Shown here: positions 10,073 through 20,675 of the stretch, in pieces | How positions within the stretch are numbered: position 1 is the first letter of the stretch | How the letters are laid out: every line of letters begins with the position of its first letter | From: Trichoderma breve | Lineage: Eukaryota; Ascomycota; Sordariomycetes; Hypocreales; Hypocreaceae | DNA length: 64,000 nucleotides | NCBI RefSeq assembly: GCF_028502605.1 | Contig: NC_079233.1 | Location: 4,588,001 to 4,652,000, forward strand | Direction: 5' to 3' | The notes under the pieces: model-generated | Databases searched by the model: none | Told to the model about the DNA's origin: nothing | What the model saw: the letters and a program-made list of their open reading frames with translations, nothing else | Position numbers and translations under genes: made by a program

Positions 10073-10717
10073 GTTTACAAAGGAATATGAAACAAATAAC
10101 AGAACACGCGAGCACGCGAGCACGGGAACAAGTCTCGTGTTCTCGTGTTCTCGTGTTCTCGTGTTCTGTTCCGTTTCATATTCTTTTATTACACTTCTAG
10201 TTGCAAAGGGGCAGCTATATTGTCGTTCAACTGCCTCTTTGTCCCCGTCACTCTTCTCTTTTGGCCCAGACTTCTGGCATGGCATTAGAAGCTGGATCCA
10301 CACCAATCTACGGCGAACGATACCCATGCAGTGATTCCTACAGTATGGAATATATGTCATAGGTATTAAAGACAGAGAAAGAAACCGGAGATGCGGTCGT
10401 TCAAGGCAATGTGCTGAGGTCTTGGTGAGCCAGGAGCATGCAATGTGAAATTCGCTACCAGCAACGCCCCTCTCTTCATATGGGCCACAAAATCCACTAA
10501 GAATAGCAAACCTACGTCGTATGTTGTATACTAATGAGAAAAAAGCCATAAGGTATCCAGCTGTCCAAGGTCTAAAACAAAGAGAAAAGCGATGAACAAC
10601 TGTCGAAAGTCGAGATCAAAGAAAGGGGCGATGAACAACTATCTGAGATCCAGTTCAAGGAGGAATGAAAAAGACAAAGGACGAGGATATTATATTCTTT
10701 CATATTCCTTTGTAAAC
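10073..10717. mobile_element. Non-autonomous inverted-repeat element (MITE-like)
   Basis: A perfect 20-bp inverted repeat, GTTTACAAAGGAATATGAAA, lies at 10073-10092 and its complement at 10698-10717, bounding about 645 bp without a credible protein. Inside, next to the left end, is a second long hairpin (10086-10182), and near 10589-10640 the word GCGATGAACAACT occurs twice. This structure resembles a miniature inverted-repeat transposable element, but I see no clear target-site duplication (left flank ACATC, right flank ATTTG), so the call is tentative. Confidence 0.45.
10086..10182. repeat. Imperfect hairpin with TCTCGTGT tandem units
   Basis: Four tandem copies of TCTCGTGT (10133-10164) are preceded by an inverted, diverged array (ACACGCGAGCACGCGAGCAC region, 10102-10128). 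Outer flanks ATATGAAAC and GTTTCATAT also pair, giving arms of about 45 nt with some mismatches. Confidence 0.7.
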
Positions 10718-11649
10718 ATTTGAAACATGGAAGCACGCGGTATTTTGGCCAAGGCAAGAAATAATTGATTGCTCTATTCGAAGAGACTACACCAAAACGG
10801 ATCGAATCGTGCTATTTCTATACGCCCAGCTTAAAAAGTACAGGTCTTTAAGGGGAAATTAGTATTCAGTGATTATGGAAACGGAATTTTAATGGATAAG
10901 AATGGACGGCCCATAGGAGTGTCTGCGGACGGTGAAGGCGTAGAAACCCCCACGACGAAAGTTTCCCTCGCCGCAGGCGTCTCATTCTTCAAAGCCCACA
11001 ACGGCTTATTTTGTACAATAATTTGGGCAGATATGAGTATGCCGAAGCTGGGCTAATGAACACATCTAACTTCAATTGGCATTGGTCAAGAGTCATAATC
11101 AGGACAAACGGCTAGGCAATGTCAAAGGCGTGATTAATGTGTGGTTTCAAAAACAATGCATCAGACATTGGTGCACAGATGGTGGAGCTTGTGGAAGAGC
11201 GCACATTGTCATTGTTGAAAGGCCTAGAGCAAGACAAGCGGAAAAAAAAAAAAAAAAAAAAAATCTTCTATGGATTCTATCCACTTCTTGCTTGTTAACA
11301 TATCGCTCATATGAGGTCCCCTTGTTTGAGGTAGACGAACTGAACTATAATGCCCGGTCACCTGCCTCGCCACTTTACCAATAGAGATTGTAGTTGATGC
11401 CTCACAGTCCATCGCAGAGGCTTCTAGTGTAGGGAGCGGCTTATAGTCCTTTTCGCCTCTTTGCGTTATAGATATGTGATATTCCTAGCATCTCCCAGCA
11501 AGTACTGGCGTTAGTACCAACTCTCTTTCGCCTTTGTTGCTATAATAAGGAGTCTTCTTCCCGACAACGAAATTACAGTTGCCATTGCGGCGCCATTGAG
11601 ATATCTATTGCCTTTGAAGGCAAGAAGAACAAAAAAAAAAGAGGCAAAA
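10718..11649. other. Intergenic with poly(A) tract
   Basis: No gene seen. A run of about 23 A residues lies at 11241-11263 and a 10-A run near 11631-11640. The latter, read from the minus strand, is a T run downstream of the 5S gene. Confidence 0.5.
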
Positions 11650-11768
11650 ACATACAACAGCCGGTGTTCGCTGATGGTCACCCACTCAACTACTAATCTG
11701 CCGGTTAGAGGCTTGTCTATGGGGGAGCAGACGGGACCCCGAATTTTCCTCTACCTATGGTCGTATGT
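11650..11768 (-). rRNA. 5S ribosomal RNA, dispersed copy 1
   Basis: On the minus strand the 119-nt unit starts ACATACGACCATAGG and ends GGCTGTTGTATGT, the two ends of fungal 5S rRNA that pair as helix I. The internal control region is present: an A-box-like AAGCCTCTAACCGG and a C-box-like GTGGGTGACCATC. Helix II can pair TAGAGG with CCTCTA. Downstream on the minus strand are T runs suitable for RNA polymerase III termination. Single 5S genes scattered among protein genes are normal in filamentous ascomycetes. The central part differs from the well-known Neurospora major type, so this may be a minor isotype. An open frame across it is spurious. Confidence 0.88.
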
Positions 11769-13350
11769 GATGGAATCTTGGTGTAGAATTGCTGATAGGA
11801 GCTCAGAGTATGCAGCAATTCTGAAGGTAGAAATCGCTGCAGAATCATAATTTTGCGTTGGAGAAGTGAGTTGTCAGCTGTCCAACAACGCTAGTACTCT
11901 CTTGGCAATACCATGCCGCGTCTCTCTCTTCAGACGTGCCGCGGGGTATTTCAGCAACCTTGAAGAATCCCCGTAAGGCCAGTTGTTTTCTCTTGACGGC
12001 ACCGTTTATTCTACCAAGGGCAGGGTGTATCCGAGGGTCTGGCCCACGTTGGATGATTCAAGACCCGAAGAAAATAGTATGTTGAAACTATGGAATTTAC
12101 CAGTAACTATGTAATGGATCTAGTCGAGAAAACATGGCCGAAGGATAAATGTTGCAGCAATTGCCCAATGACAGTATCATAGGCGGCCTCAAACCAAAAA
12201 GGCCGTAGACCAAAAAACGGGACGAATATCCTTTTTAGACAGTAAATGAAGTATCCTCATCCGTATTGTCGTGGTGGGGGCCTTGGGGGCAAGCGGAGGT
12301 CAGAAAAAGCGTGACTGCGAAATAAATAAGTGCATACGGAGCACATTCAGCAATATAAGCTCCGTGTCAGTTTATCAATCAGGCGTAGTATAAAAATACT
12401 ACTGATAGGTAAGTAGTAGGTAAGTGTAAATATAATAACAGCTATTAGAAAAATATAGATATAGTAGCAGTTACTAGAGAATAATGGATATAGTAGCAGT
12501 TACTAGAGACGTATAGGTATAGCAGTATTTACTAGAGAAATATAGATATAGTAGTAGGTACTAGATAAACATCTATAGTAGAAGATACTTAACGAGTTAG
12601 GATTCGTAGGCGTATTAAATGAGGCATGTGTGTTCGTAATCTTCAATTCAGTCTCGATTTTTCTGTCCCCCGCTGGGGGGATCTTTTTTACTGCCCCAAG
12701 ATATGCACATCTGTCTTCCACTCCCTGTCTGAGATTGAGTCGTCTGATAGGCCCTACCCAGCCGCACATTGCTCCTGGATGGGGACCTTTGCTCTGAGTA
12801 TTCGATCAATGTGCTCTATAATCCTTACCACCGATACCCTGCCCCCTAATGTACCGAACTTTACACAGGTCTTCCCTGATTTTCTTATCCCCAGTCAGGT
12901 TAATCCCGGCATCACCAGTCTATTGGGTGTCCAAGCATCGCCCAACAGTACATAGTAAACAACGCATCAAGCTTTTGCGTTAGGTCAGAAAACTCAGAAT
13001 ATCCTTAATAAAGTTTTGTCTAAGGATTGCGTCCCTTTACGGCTGCAATCTGCGGCTGTCAACTTCAAGGCAGCACATATTTGGCTCACAAAAAGATCTT
13101 TTGATACACATCCATTCTGCTTTCAAACTGACATCGGGCCTGCCTAATCCCATCGATATTATACTCCCAAGATAGCAAGCAATCTAGACCGAGCCAAAAG
13201 CACTATATGCTAAGGATTCAGAGGAAGGCACAACGTGCATAAATGCATCTACAAGAGGCCGCCTCCCTTTACTGCCAGGAATCATTGGACAAACTCAACC
13301 TTTGTATTCAGCAAGCTATCACAGGTCATTCACACTCTACCTACGTCAAG
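11769..13350. other. Intergenic, repeat-bearing, no gene seen
   Basis: No coding frame with recognisable content. It contains the 29-bp minisatellite at 12428-12590 and several AT-rich stretches. Confidence 0.5.
12428..12590. repeat. 29-bp minisatellite
   Basis: Four consecutive 29-bp units at 12451-12479, 12480-12508, 12509-12537 and 12538-12566 share TATAGTAGCAGTTACTAGAG with substitutions. Degenerate partial units flank both sides (12428-12450 and 12567-12590). No spacers, so not a CRISPR array. Confidence 0.85.
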
Positions 13351-14827
13351 ATGATTTGGTCTCAGCACCCTTCCGAAGTCAAGTGCATGATTCTTGAAGC
13401 CTTGACAGATGACAAGAACTGCAGATTATCCAACGCTGCTGTCGTGTCACGGGAGTGGCAGGCTGTTATCGAGCCACACATCTTTACATATATACGAGTC
13501 ACGTCCCAACGCATCGCCCAACTCAACGCCATGACGCAGCGCAATCGGGATCATGTGCGTTATATATGGTTCTGTATAGAGCTTGAGCGATACGACTGCC
13601 GCAAGTGCGATTCTTTTGATCGTGGAGGCTTTCAGACAAACAAAAGCGAGAATAAGCTCATCTTGGAATCATTCCAGTTGATGTTCACAGCTTTGGCCAC
13701 GTAGGAGCCAAATGAGAGCCTGACCCTCGACATTAGCTTGTACTCGAAGAGCGATAATGAGCACGCATTCAAGTACCTAACCTTCATACCCGACGCTACG
13801 GGATACCAGGTCGAGCCGATGTCGATCGCTAGAAGCCAGGAGCCCGACAAGCACCGATGGGAAACGACTGCATTGGGGTCTATCCCACCAAAAGGAAGTC
13901 TCGATCGTCTCTTTGGACATGTCGCTCCCCATCAAGGATGAACGAAAGTGTTGGGCGCAGACACCAAAGGTTCCGGCCGTGACATGCCTTGAAATGAGGC
14001 TACAGACTTATCGCCGATGGGAGACGTTTACGGTCTCCCAGATTCTTTCCCACCTTCCTTCCTAACCTCCGTGAGTTCCACTATGAGATATGGATGCAGT
14101 GGTTTCCCGAGGTGCACGAAACCTGGAATGCATGTGAGTAATTCATCACTGAAATTTTCCAGGTGCTAACATTTTCACTGCGTTGTTTGAACTTCTTTCG
14201 GCTACCGAAGGGCTGAGCAAGTTAACAATCTTTGAAAACTCCAACCAACAATACCCGCTCTATTTTCTAAAACAAACCTCGCTAGCCCATGATCCCACTA
14301 TTCATCTTAGCCAGAGGCTTGCCCGAGTGAATCTCGGGGTAGAAGTTCTCTCAGCGTCATTCATAATAGATGCTGCAGAGTTTTTCTCTGAATGCTCAAC
14401 ATGGCCAAACCTAAGCCATCTTACCCTTACTTCACAGCTTCTAGCACCCACAACATGTCCTGCAAAGATTATGGACCTCTTTCAAGCAGCAACATCTGCA
14501 GCTTGTCACATGCCTAAGCTCAAGATGATAGAGATATGGTATGGACGAGAGGGGCTGGCAGCTTTATTCAAGTATGAGTTTACCCCTGGTCATTTGCGGC
14601 AGTCTGTTGTTACTTGACGAGCAACATGGGATATGAGTATACAGCCTCGAGTGATTGAGGCGTGGGAGGGAGTTGTACGCAGCCGTGGTGGATATCCTAG
14701 CGGCGTCGATGTGGTATATGAGGCGGTCAACGAGCGCATCATATCACATGCTGATGCGATTATTAGCCTGGGGCTATCAGAGACAGTGCTCCGGCCAATC
14801 TCCTTGCAGCAGATTAAGAGAGAGTAG
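13351..14827 (+). pseudogene. Broken F-box-like gene (DUF6546-like family)
   Basis: The 5' part begins MIWSQHPSEVKCMILEAL and continues SNAAVVSREWQAVIEPHIFTYIRV, an F-box-like N-terminus seen in a large fungal family. An in-frame TAG at 13702-13704 interrupts it, after which the same frame continues ESLTLDISLYSKSDNEHAF. Further on, homologous text jumps between frames: VPAVTCLEMRLQTYRRWETF near 13970-14030, then PNLREFHYEIWMQWFPE near 14060-14115, then FELLSATEGLSKLTIFENS from 14183, ending in SLGLSETVLRPISLQQIKRE. At least one stop and two frameshifts are needed to read it, so it is a relic. The family assignment is from memory of the pattern. Confidence 0.75.
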
Positions 14828-15580
14828 AGCTTTGTTGAATCTTTGACAGCCTAGACTGAAGTCATTATACACGAGAACAATCGATGAGAGCACAGCAAGC
14901 ACTTGAAAGATCCGTTTAAAGAGAAATGATGCATTGAGAATATCCTCCGGCCTGAGACAATACTAATCATCAGCAAAGGAAGCCACAAATGCTATAATAT
15001 GAATGGATCTGAACTACTAAAATCTCCTCATTGAGTGAAAGACAGGTTTCTGCGACTCGCAAGAGGCGTCTCAAGGCTGAGGATGGGCACCAAGTTGAAC
15101 AAAGCTGTGAAGAAATGCCTGAGGTTCTTGGACCCAAACAACGAGGAATTCAGAGATGAGAAAGACTGTCGGGACGTAGATGGCACTGCGGTAGGGGCTA
15201 GATATATTGAGAAAGTCGTACAGAAGCTTGGTGAGTATCCCTCTAAGACCTTGTAGCTTATCAGAGTTCTTGTGCTTTGGTGGCCGCAATCTGAGTTTGC
15301 CAAAGGACTAAAATTGGCTTTCCATCATGTTTCAAAGCTTCCTCGGGATGAAATACTTGCAAATACTTAAATCGTTACTTGAGCTTAGACCAACGGGTAC
15401 GGAATATGTGGCTACTCCGATACAAAGCTTGAAACCACGTATCGATTGTTACGGTGTTCAACAGAAGCTTTGTGCATTTGGCCATAGCTTCTTGGACAAT
15501 TGCCCTTCCATAACATATTTTGGCTGCAATGTCCGCAATCCCACTCCATTCTTTCACACTTAGCGCAACGATGACTCGCT
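14828..15580. other. Intergenic, no gene recognised
   Basis: Short open frames at 15035-15256 and 15327-15563 have no recognised domain; I cannot support either as a gene. Confidence 0.45.
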
Positions 15581-16312
15581 ATGGAACTAACACGAATGAA
15601 AGTTGTCTTTTTTGATCTGGACGGCACGCTGTTTGACCACTACCATTCGCTGCGCCTTGCGATAGCCGCCATACAGAGGAATTATAATGAACTCAAAGAG
15701 AAGAATATTGATGAATTGATCGACAAGTATAACCTTGCTCTTCAACAAGCCTATGATGCTTACCTAGACAAGGTGATCGCATACGAACAGGCCGACGTCC
15801 AGAAGATTCACCTATTTTTTTCATCGCTTGGCTTGCCAGAACCCAGCCTTGACGAGGTCCAGAAGTTTCGTGGCACGTACAAAGCAGTTTATAGAAAGAA
15901 TCGGAGGGCAACACCAGGAAGTATCGAGGCTCTAGCCCGGCTGCGTGAGCATGGATACCGCATTGCCATCATCACCAATGGGCAGGTCGAAGATCAGACA
16001 GCCAAAGCCAAAGCCATCGGCATACACCATCTGATCGACCGCATTATCACTTCTGAGGAAGCTGGATATAGAAAGCCTGATCGCCGTATCTTCCAATACG
16101 CCATCGAACAGCTCGGCGCTTCTCCCGACACAGGATGTTTGATTGGCGACTCTGCCGACTCGGACATCAAAGGTGCCTTGGATGCACAGATGGTCGCTAT
16201 AATGTACTCCCCTACAGCCCAGAACTCCCAAAAGCTCCTGTTTGGGCAACAAATACCAATCATACGACACATGACCCAACTCCTAGGCTATTTGGGCATC
16301 GGCGACCATTGA
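15581..16312 (+). CDS. HAD-superfamily hydrolase (YjjG-like phosphatase)
   Basis: Single exon, 243 residues from ATG 15581 (a second in-frame ATG at 15596 is also possible). The four HAD motifs are present: FFDLDGTLFD with nucleophile Asp12 and Asp14, IITNG for motif II, the lysine in GYRKPDRRIF for motif III, and GDSADSDIKGA for motif IV. The helical cap between motifs I and II fits subfamily IA enzymes. Such proteins hydrolyse phosphate monoesters, often nucleoside monophosphates or sugar phosphates. It stands alone between relic regions. The family occurs in both fungi and bacteria; I see no firm evidence for recent transfer. Confidence 0.88.
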   Translation: MELTRMKVVFFDLDGTLFDHYHSLRLAIAAIQRNYNELKEKNIDELIDKYNLALQQAYDAYLDKVIAYEQADVQKIHLFFSSLGLPEPSLDEVQKFRGTYKAVYRKNRRATPGSIEALARLREHGYRIAIITNGQVEDQTAKAKAIGIHHLIDRIITSEEAGYRKPDRRIFQYAIEQLGASPDTGCLIGDSADSDIKGALDAQMVAIMYSPTAQNSQKLLFGQQIPIIRHMTQLLGYLGIGDH

Positions 16313-18052
16313 GTTCAGCCGCATTTTGTCTCCACTCCGGGCCGGCTGACGATCGAGAGCATTGACATTCGCTTGGTTAATGAACCACGACACTGCCTGC
16401 AGGTATCTAAAGATGGAGTGCAGTTCCTGGCCGAAAGAATGAGCATAGTTTTTAATTGCGCTGCTAAGAAGCGCCCACATATCAGCCATGTCTCACATAG
16501 AGAGTTTGGTCAGATTGATTACAAAATTGGTAGGCTCTATTGACGAGGAAGTGATGCTGATTTCACTCCCGGGCCGAGACTTGGGTGAAGGATCACCGGC
16601 AAGCCCGACCGCCACGTCACCAATAAAGATCAAAGCGTGCGCGCAGAGTACGTGTGGCTCACTCTGGATACTTTCAGAGAACGATGCAGCATTCCGCGAA
16701 ATTGGAGTCTCATCTACAGGGACAGTCCAACTATCTCACGAGAGATTATCCAAGAGCAGCACTCCGGCATCTTCGTTCCGCAGTGGTGATCTTGGCTGAG
16801 CAAGGCGGTATCAGACAGAATACCGCTGTTACTGGCGAATAGATTGACCAATAACTCGAGACCGAGGGCCAAGAACAGGCAGTAAATTAGGTAGCCAGCT
16901 AAGCTCAAAATACCAAATTCTGAAAGTATCCTGCTGCGCATCGCATTGTAGGTGGAGAGCGACAGGCTAACGAGATGCCCTCCTTCGTAGTCAATTGATC
17001 GACTCTCGGCCCGCTGTCTAGACAACCCCTGCTGGCAATGTTTATCTTACAGCTCTTCAATGTTGCATTGGTGGTGCGATGGAAACAACGCTGGGCAGGA
17101 CAACTGCGGCATGTGCCTTCGCCATAACTAATTGAGAAAACTCGAATCAATGTTCTGGGAGAGGTTCATTATGTTATAGGTATAGAGATTTGCTGAGAAG
17201 GGCTCTTCATAAGCCGGGTAATCTAGTGTGTTCTGGGCAAGACCGCCACCATTATCCATCTTCAGCAGTAACACAAGCGCATTTACTATCATGAAAGCGT
17301 CGCACTCACCACGATTCAGCCCGACCCAATTATATATGAACCTGTATATCAGCAGATGCAAGAGCAGATAAGCCTTATTATGCCAGAGAACAACTTATAC
17401 TCTTAATCGCCCACAAGCCCAGACGCTATGCTCCCCTCGCGCAAATTAAACCTAATCAGCCTCTCTTTCTATTTGGGTGTGGTAAGACGTACTGGAAAGG
17501 GACATTTATGTGCCAAAATTCTTCTAATTTCTCAACACAGGAGCCGGGGCTCACTATTCCTGCCTCACCTAGAGAAAAGTATCTCTTGCCGCTTTCCTGC
17601 TACTACTATAATGCATGAAGGATGTCAGATTGGTCCACAGCGGAGTCCGCTCTCCGCGTGTGTTTAGCTGCTGTATTCCCTCCCGCATCCGCCAAAGTGC
17701 GAGGGGCCGCTTCTCTCGGAGTCTGCCTATCCAAGTCGCGCCATTCATTAACAACTATTAAGAAATATGACCACCATTCTAATCCTACGAGTATACGATG
17801 CGGCCCAATTAATCTTAGTGTATCTCATTGACATTGAAAGCAAATTATTTACCCTTGAGGCAGGATAGAAGCGTTCGCTAAAAGCGATCGCTTCAGCTCG
17901 TATTCCTCTTATCAAATGCACGTATAAAGAGCATTCGTTTAGCTTGCTTTCAAATATAATGTGTCATGAAAACAGCTCTCTCACAGCCTGTGACATACAG
18001 TAATACTCATCGGAGATCGTAATATATCGGTGCATACCTCGCTCACATCACA
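16313..18052. other. Long intergenic stretch, no gene recognised
   Basis: Several open frames of 60-103 codons occur on both strands (for example 16714-17025 minus, with a hydrophobic stretch) but none shows a domain or paired splice sites. It may hold decayed genes; nothing can be supported. Confidence 0.4.
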
Positions 18053-19164
18053 ATGCTTACCAAATTCCTTCATGGCCCTTCTTTTGTTAGCGGTGCTGCA
18101 CGCGGTAAATACTGATGCTATGGCGATGGCGATACCCCATGTTAATAGCCTGGCTAATAATATTTTAGGTATCGGAAAGGCCACTGCCTTTGCGTTTGCG
18201 AAATATGGAAGCCCCCAAGTCGCCATCGCTGATGTTGATGCGGCCACGTTAAAACAGACGGCCAAAGAGTTGAAGGATCAGTACCCGAACGTTGAGATTT
18301 TGCCAATTGAATTTGATGCAGCGAACGCAGACTCGACCATCAAGGCTATTGAAACAGCCTATTCGAAATTTGGGCGAATCGACCATGCGGTGAACAACGT
18401 CGGCACTCCAGGCCCCTTGGCCCCCAGCATATCCGTCTCAACGAGCGATTTCAAGAACCTCATTGATATCAACTTGACAAGCATGTGGATTGCACAAAGA
18501 GAACAGATCAAAATTATGCTTAAGCAAGAACCTGTTCAGCAAGAGTGCGTGGCGTCTCTGGGCACATTAACGAGACAGTAATTTAACCAGAGTTTAGGTT
18601 CGGTAAAGTTCGAGGTACAATTGTAAACATGTCGTCTGTTTGGGGCGGATTCGGTACAAGAGATTTTCCAGCAGGGACAGCATATTCTACAAGTATGGCA
18701 TCATCTAAAGTATTATGCGCCAAAGGCTGTCATGAAAGCTAACCTAGATTTCTAGCTAAACATGGCATTAGAGGCCTAACAAAAAGCGCAAGTTTTCTTA
18801 TTCGAACGCTTTGATTGGATACATATGGAGCACTTCTAATATCTCATGATAGGATGCGAACCAATATGCCTCGGAAGGCATACGAATCAATGCGATTTGC
18901 CCAGGTTACACATTCACAACCATTGACATAGGAAATGAGGGTCCAGAATTGCAATACATTCTGGACCAGGCAATGCACAGAACAGCAATGAAAAGATTTG
19001 CCCAGCCTGAGGAAATCGCCAATGGCATTACGTATCTGAGTTCTTGGATGAGCTCGTACATGAGTGGCGAGGCTATGTTGGTCGATGGGTGAGTATACTC
19101 CAACTTTTCAGGCTGGTGAGGACTGCTTGTGCTAACAGACACGATTAGTGGATTTTCTTCTTAA
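18053..19164 (+). CDS. Classical short-chain dehydrogenase, multi-intron, one uncertain junction
   Basis: Exons can be assembled as 18053-18104, 18169-18544, 18598-18692, 18756 to about 18790, then about 18850-19088 and 19149-19164. The first splice creates SGAARGIGKATAFAFAKYG, the SDR nucleotide-binding motif. Later come VNNVGTPGPL (NNAG-like), VNMSSVWGGFGT, the catalytic YSTTK motif formed exactly across the third intron (GTATGG...TTTCTAG), then EGIRINAICPGYT and a C-terminus ending SGEAMLVDGGFSS. Between ASF (about 18790) and the DANQYASEGIR segment I cannot find splice sites that preserve frame: the visible acceptor CATGATAG gives a one-base mismatch. Either a non-canonical intron or a frameshift exists there. 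Cyclohexanol/3-oxoacyl reductase-like enzymes are the nearest general type. Confidence 0.68.
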
Positions 19165-19413
19165 ATGGCCTCTCTATCAGATGGATTTGCAGAAAATGCT
19201 CAATTACCGCTCACCTAGTGATGCTGCTTTTAGAATTAGGAAGGAATTCTCAAGGGTGAGCGAGTGACTGCGGCGCGCCACCCGAGCCGACAAACGGGAT
19301 GAAGAAGAGGACGCCAGTGGTGAATGATAGGATCGATCATTTTTTGGCGTTTAGCCTTCTTGGTCTCTTATACTTATTAATACCTATAGTAGAAACTTCA
19401 AATACAAACTTTT

Positions 19414-20130
19414 TCAATTCAGCTCATGCATTTGTGCCAAAGTCATATGCCAAAAATCGTCGAGGGCATAATCAATCTCATCCGAGAGCCTATCCGGGTC
19501 GAGCGGGTTTCCCTCGCTGTCAAACGAGAACACTGTCCGCCAGTCGCCCACCATCTTTAGCTGAGGGCCAGTGAGCACGAGGCCGGACCCCTCGTCGAGG
19601 AACGTGATGTTGTCTTCAGGACAGCATCCAAAGCCATAATCCGCGAACACGTCTCCCCACATCAAGTCGCCAGGCTCCAACACAACCTGAATTTCCCTAA
19701 GGCTCTCCATTTTGGAAAGAGTGGACAGCCCATTATATCGGGTGGCCGACTCGTACCAGTCAGGGTGATCGTCAGTCCGAATCTGAAGCCGCTGGACCTC
19801 GGATCGGTGGGAGACAATGTCCGAAAGGGCATAGAGATTCGAGACGCAGAAAATGTCGAGCTCAAAGTTGACCCACGTCCAGCGCGGCTCGGTGCCCGCG
19901 GTGAATGCGCGCTGGTAGGGCGCTTGCTGACGAGACTCGTGGCACACATGCATGAGTGCCGGGGGCGGTGTTGACGTGGTCTCGTAGAGGATGTCCTTGC
20001 CTTTCTGGCGCTGCTTCTTGCTGAAGCTGCCATCACTCTTCTTCACGCGCACTTTTGTGATGTGGCGAGGCACCACGGCCAAGCTCCAGATGCGGGAGCG
20101 GAGCTCGAAGGGAAGGCTGGCAAAGGACAT
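19414..20130 (-). CDS. 2EXR-domain protein of unknown function
   Basis: Single exon, 238 residues from ATG 20130; the frame extends upstream to 20244 only through GTG. The N-terminus FASLPFELRSRIWSLAVVPR matches the fungal 2EXR pattern (F-x-L-P-x-E-L/I-R-x-x-I-W), which resembles an F-box-like motif. Further on, ALMHVCHESRQQA and the tryptophan-rich segment WTWVNFELDIFCVSN are typical of this family. Biochemical function is unknown. No signal peptide or membrane segment is visible. Confidence 0.8.
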   Translation of the reverse strand: MSFASLPFELRSRIWSLAVVPRHITKVRVKKSDGSFSKKQRQKGKDILYETTSTPPPALMHVCHESRQQAPYQRAFTAGTEPRWTWVNFELDIFCVSNLYALSDIVSHRSEVQRLQIRTDDHPDWYESATRYNGLSTLSKMESLREIQVVLEPGDLMWGDVFADYGFGCCPEDNITFLDEGSGLVLTGPQLKMVGDWRTVFSFDSEGNPLDPDRLSDEIDYALDDFWHMTLAQMHELN

Positions 20131-20675
20131 GTGGGGAGATTGCAGGAAGCAAAGAGAACACCTAGTCTGTTGGAAGGGGGAGCTGAGGATGCTCTTTGAG
20201 TATCTTTTGTGCCAGACAGAGGAGATGCGGCGTAGACAGGACACGAAAACGCTGGCAATGAATGGGAGGATGGAAAATGGAGGAGCCGTGTGAGTGAGTC
20301 AGGGATGTAAGTCTGATCGGCTGGCTGCGGTTGTTCAGCTCCGCTGCCAAGCTCACCAATGAAATCCTGCATCCCTTGCCAATCTGGTCAAGATTAGCTG
20401 GAGAATTTATGGTTAAAATAAGGCCGCCAACCCGAGCACTAATAGCCGCTACTGAGTACCTCTACTTTTCCACGACACAATTACATATACCGGACTCCTC
20501 CGAGATGCGCTCCGGTCTCTTCCACCACCACCAGCAGTACGGACTCACATGTGCCCTCTCCCTCCTGTTAGACCAGGTCTCTTTTTGTCGATGTTACTGA
20601 TCAAATGCACAATCAGGAATAAGAAGAGGAATCCGTCACATGATAAATAAACTTTCTATGTAGACGTATAATTCA

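Noticed and set aside
10061..10549. A 162-codon minus-strand frame
   Set aside because: It covers the TCTCGTGT hairpin; the repeated residues come from the DNA repeat, with no domain or codon bias.
11241..11263. Poly(A) tail of a retroposed gene or LINE
   Set aside because: No coding homology or target duplication in front of the A run.
11596..11850. An 84-codon open frame, with look-alikes at 28103-28303 and 62723-63016, as a repeated small protein family
   Set aside because: All three simply translate 5S rRNA genes (some on the opposite strand); conservation is explained by the RNA.
12428..12590. CRISPR-like array
   Set aside because: Units are directly adjacent with no spacers, and the genome is fungal.
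16714..17025. A 103-codon minus-strand frame with a hydrophobic stretch
   Set aside because: No family resemblance, no plausible neighbouring exons; could be chance.
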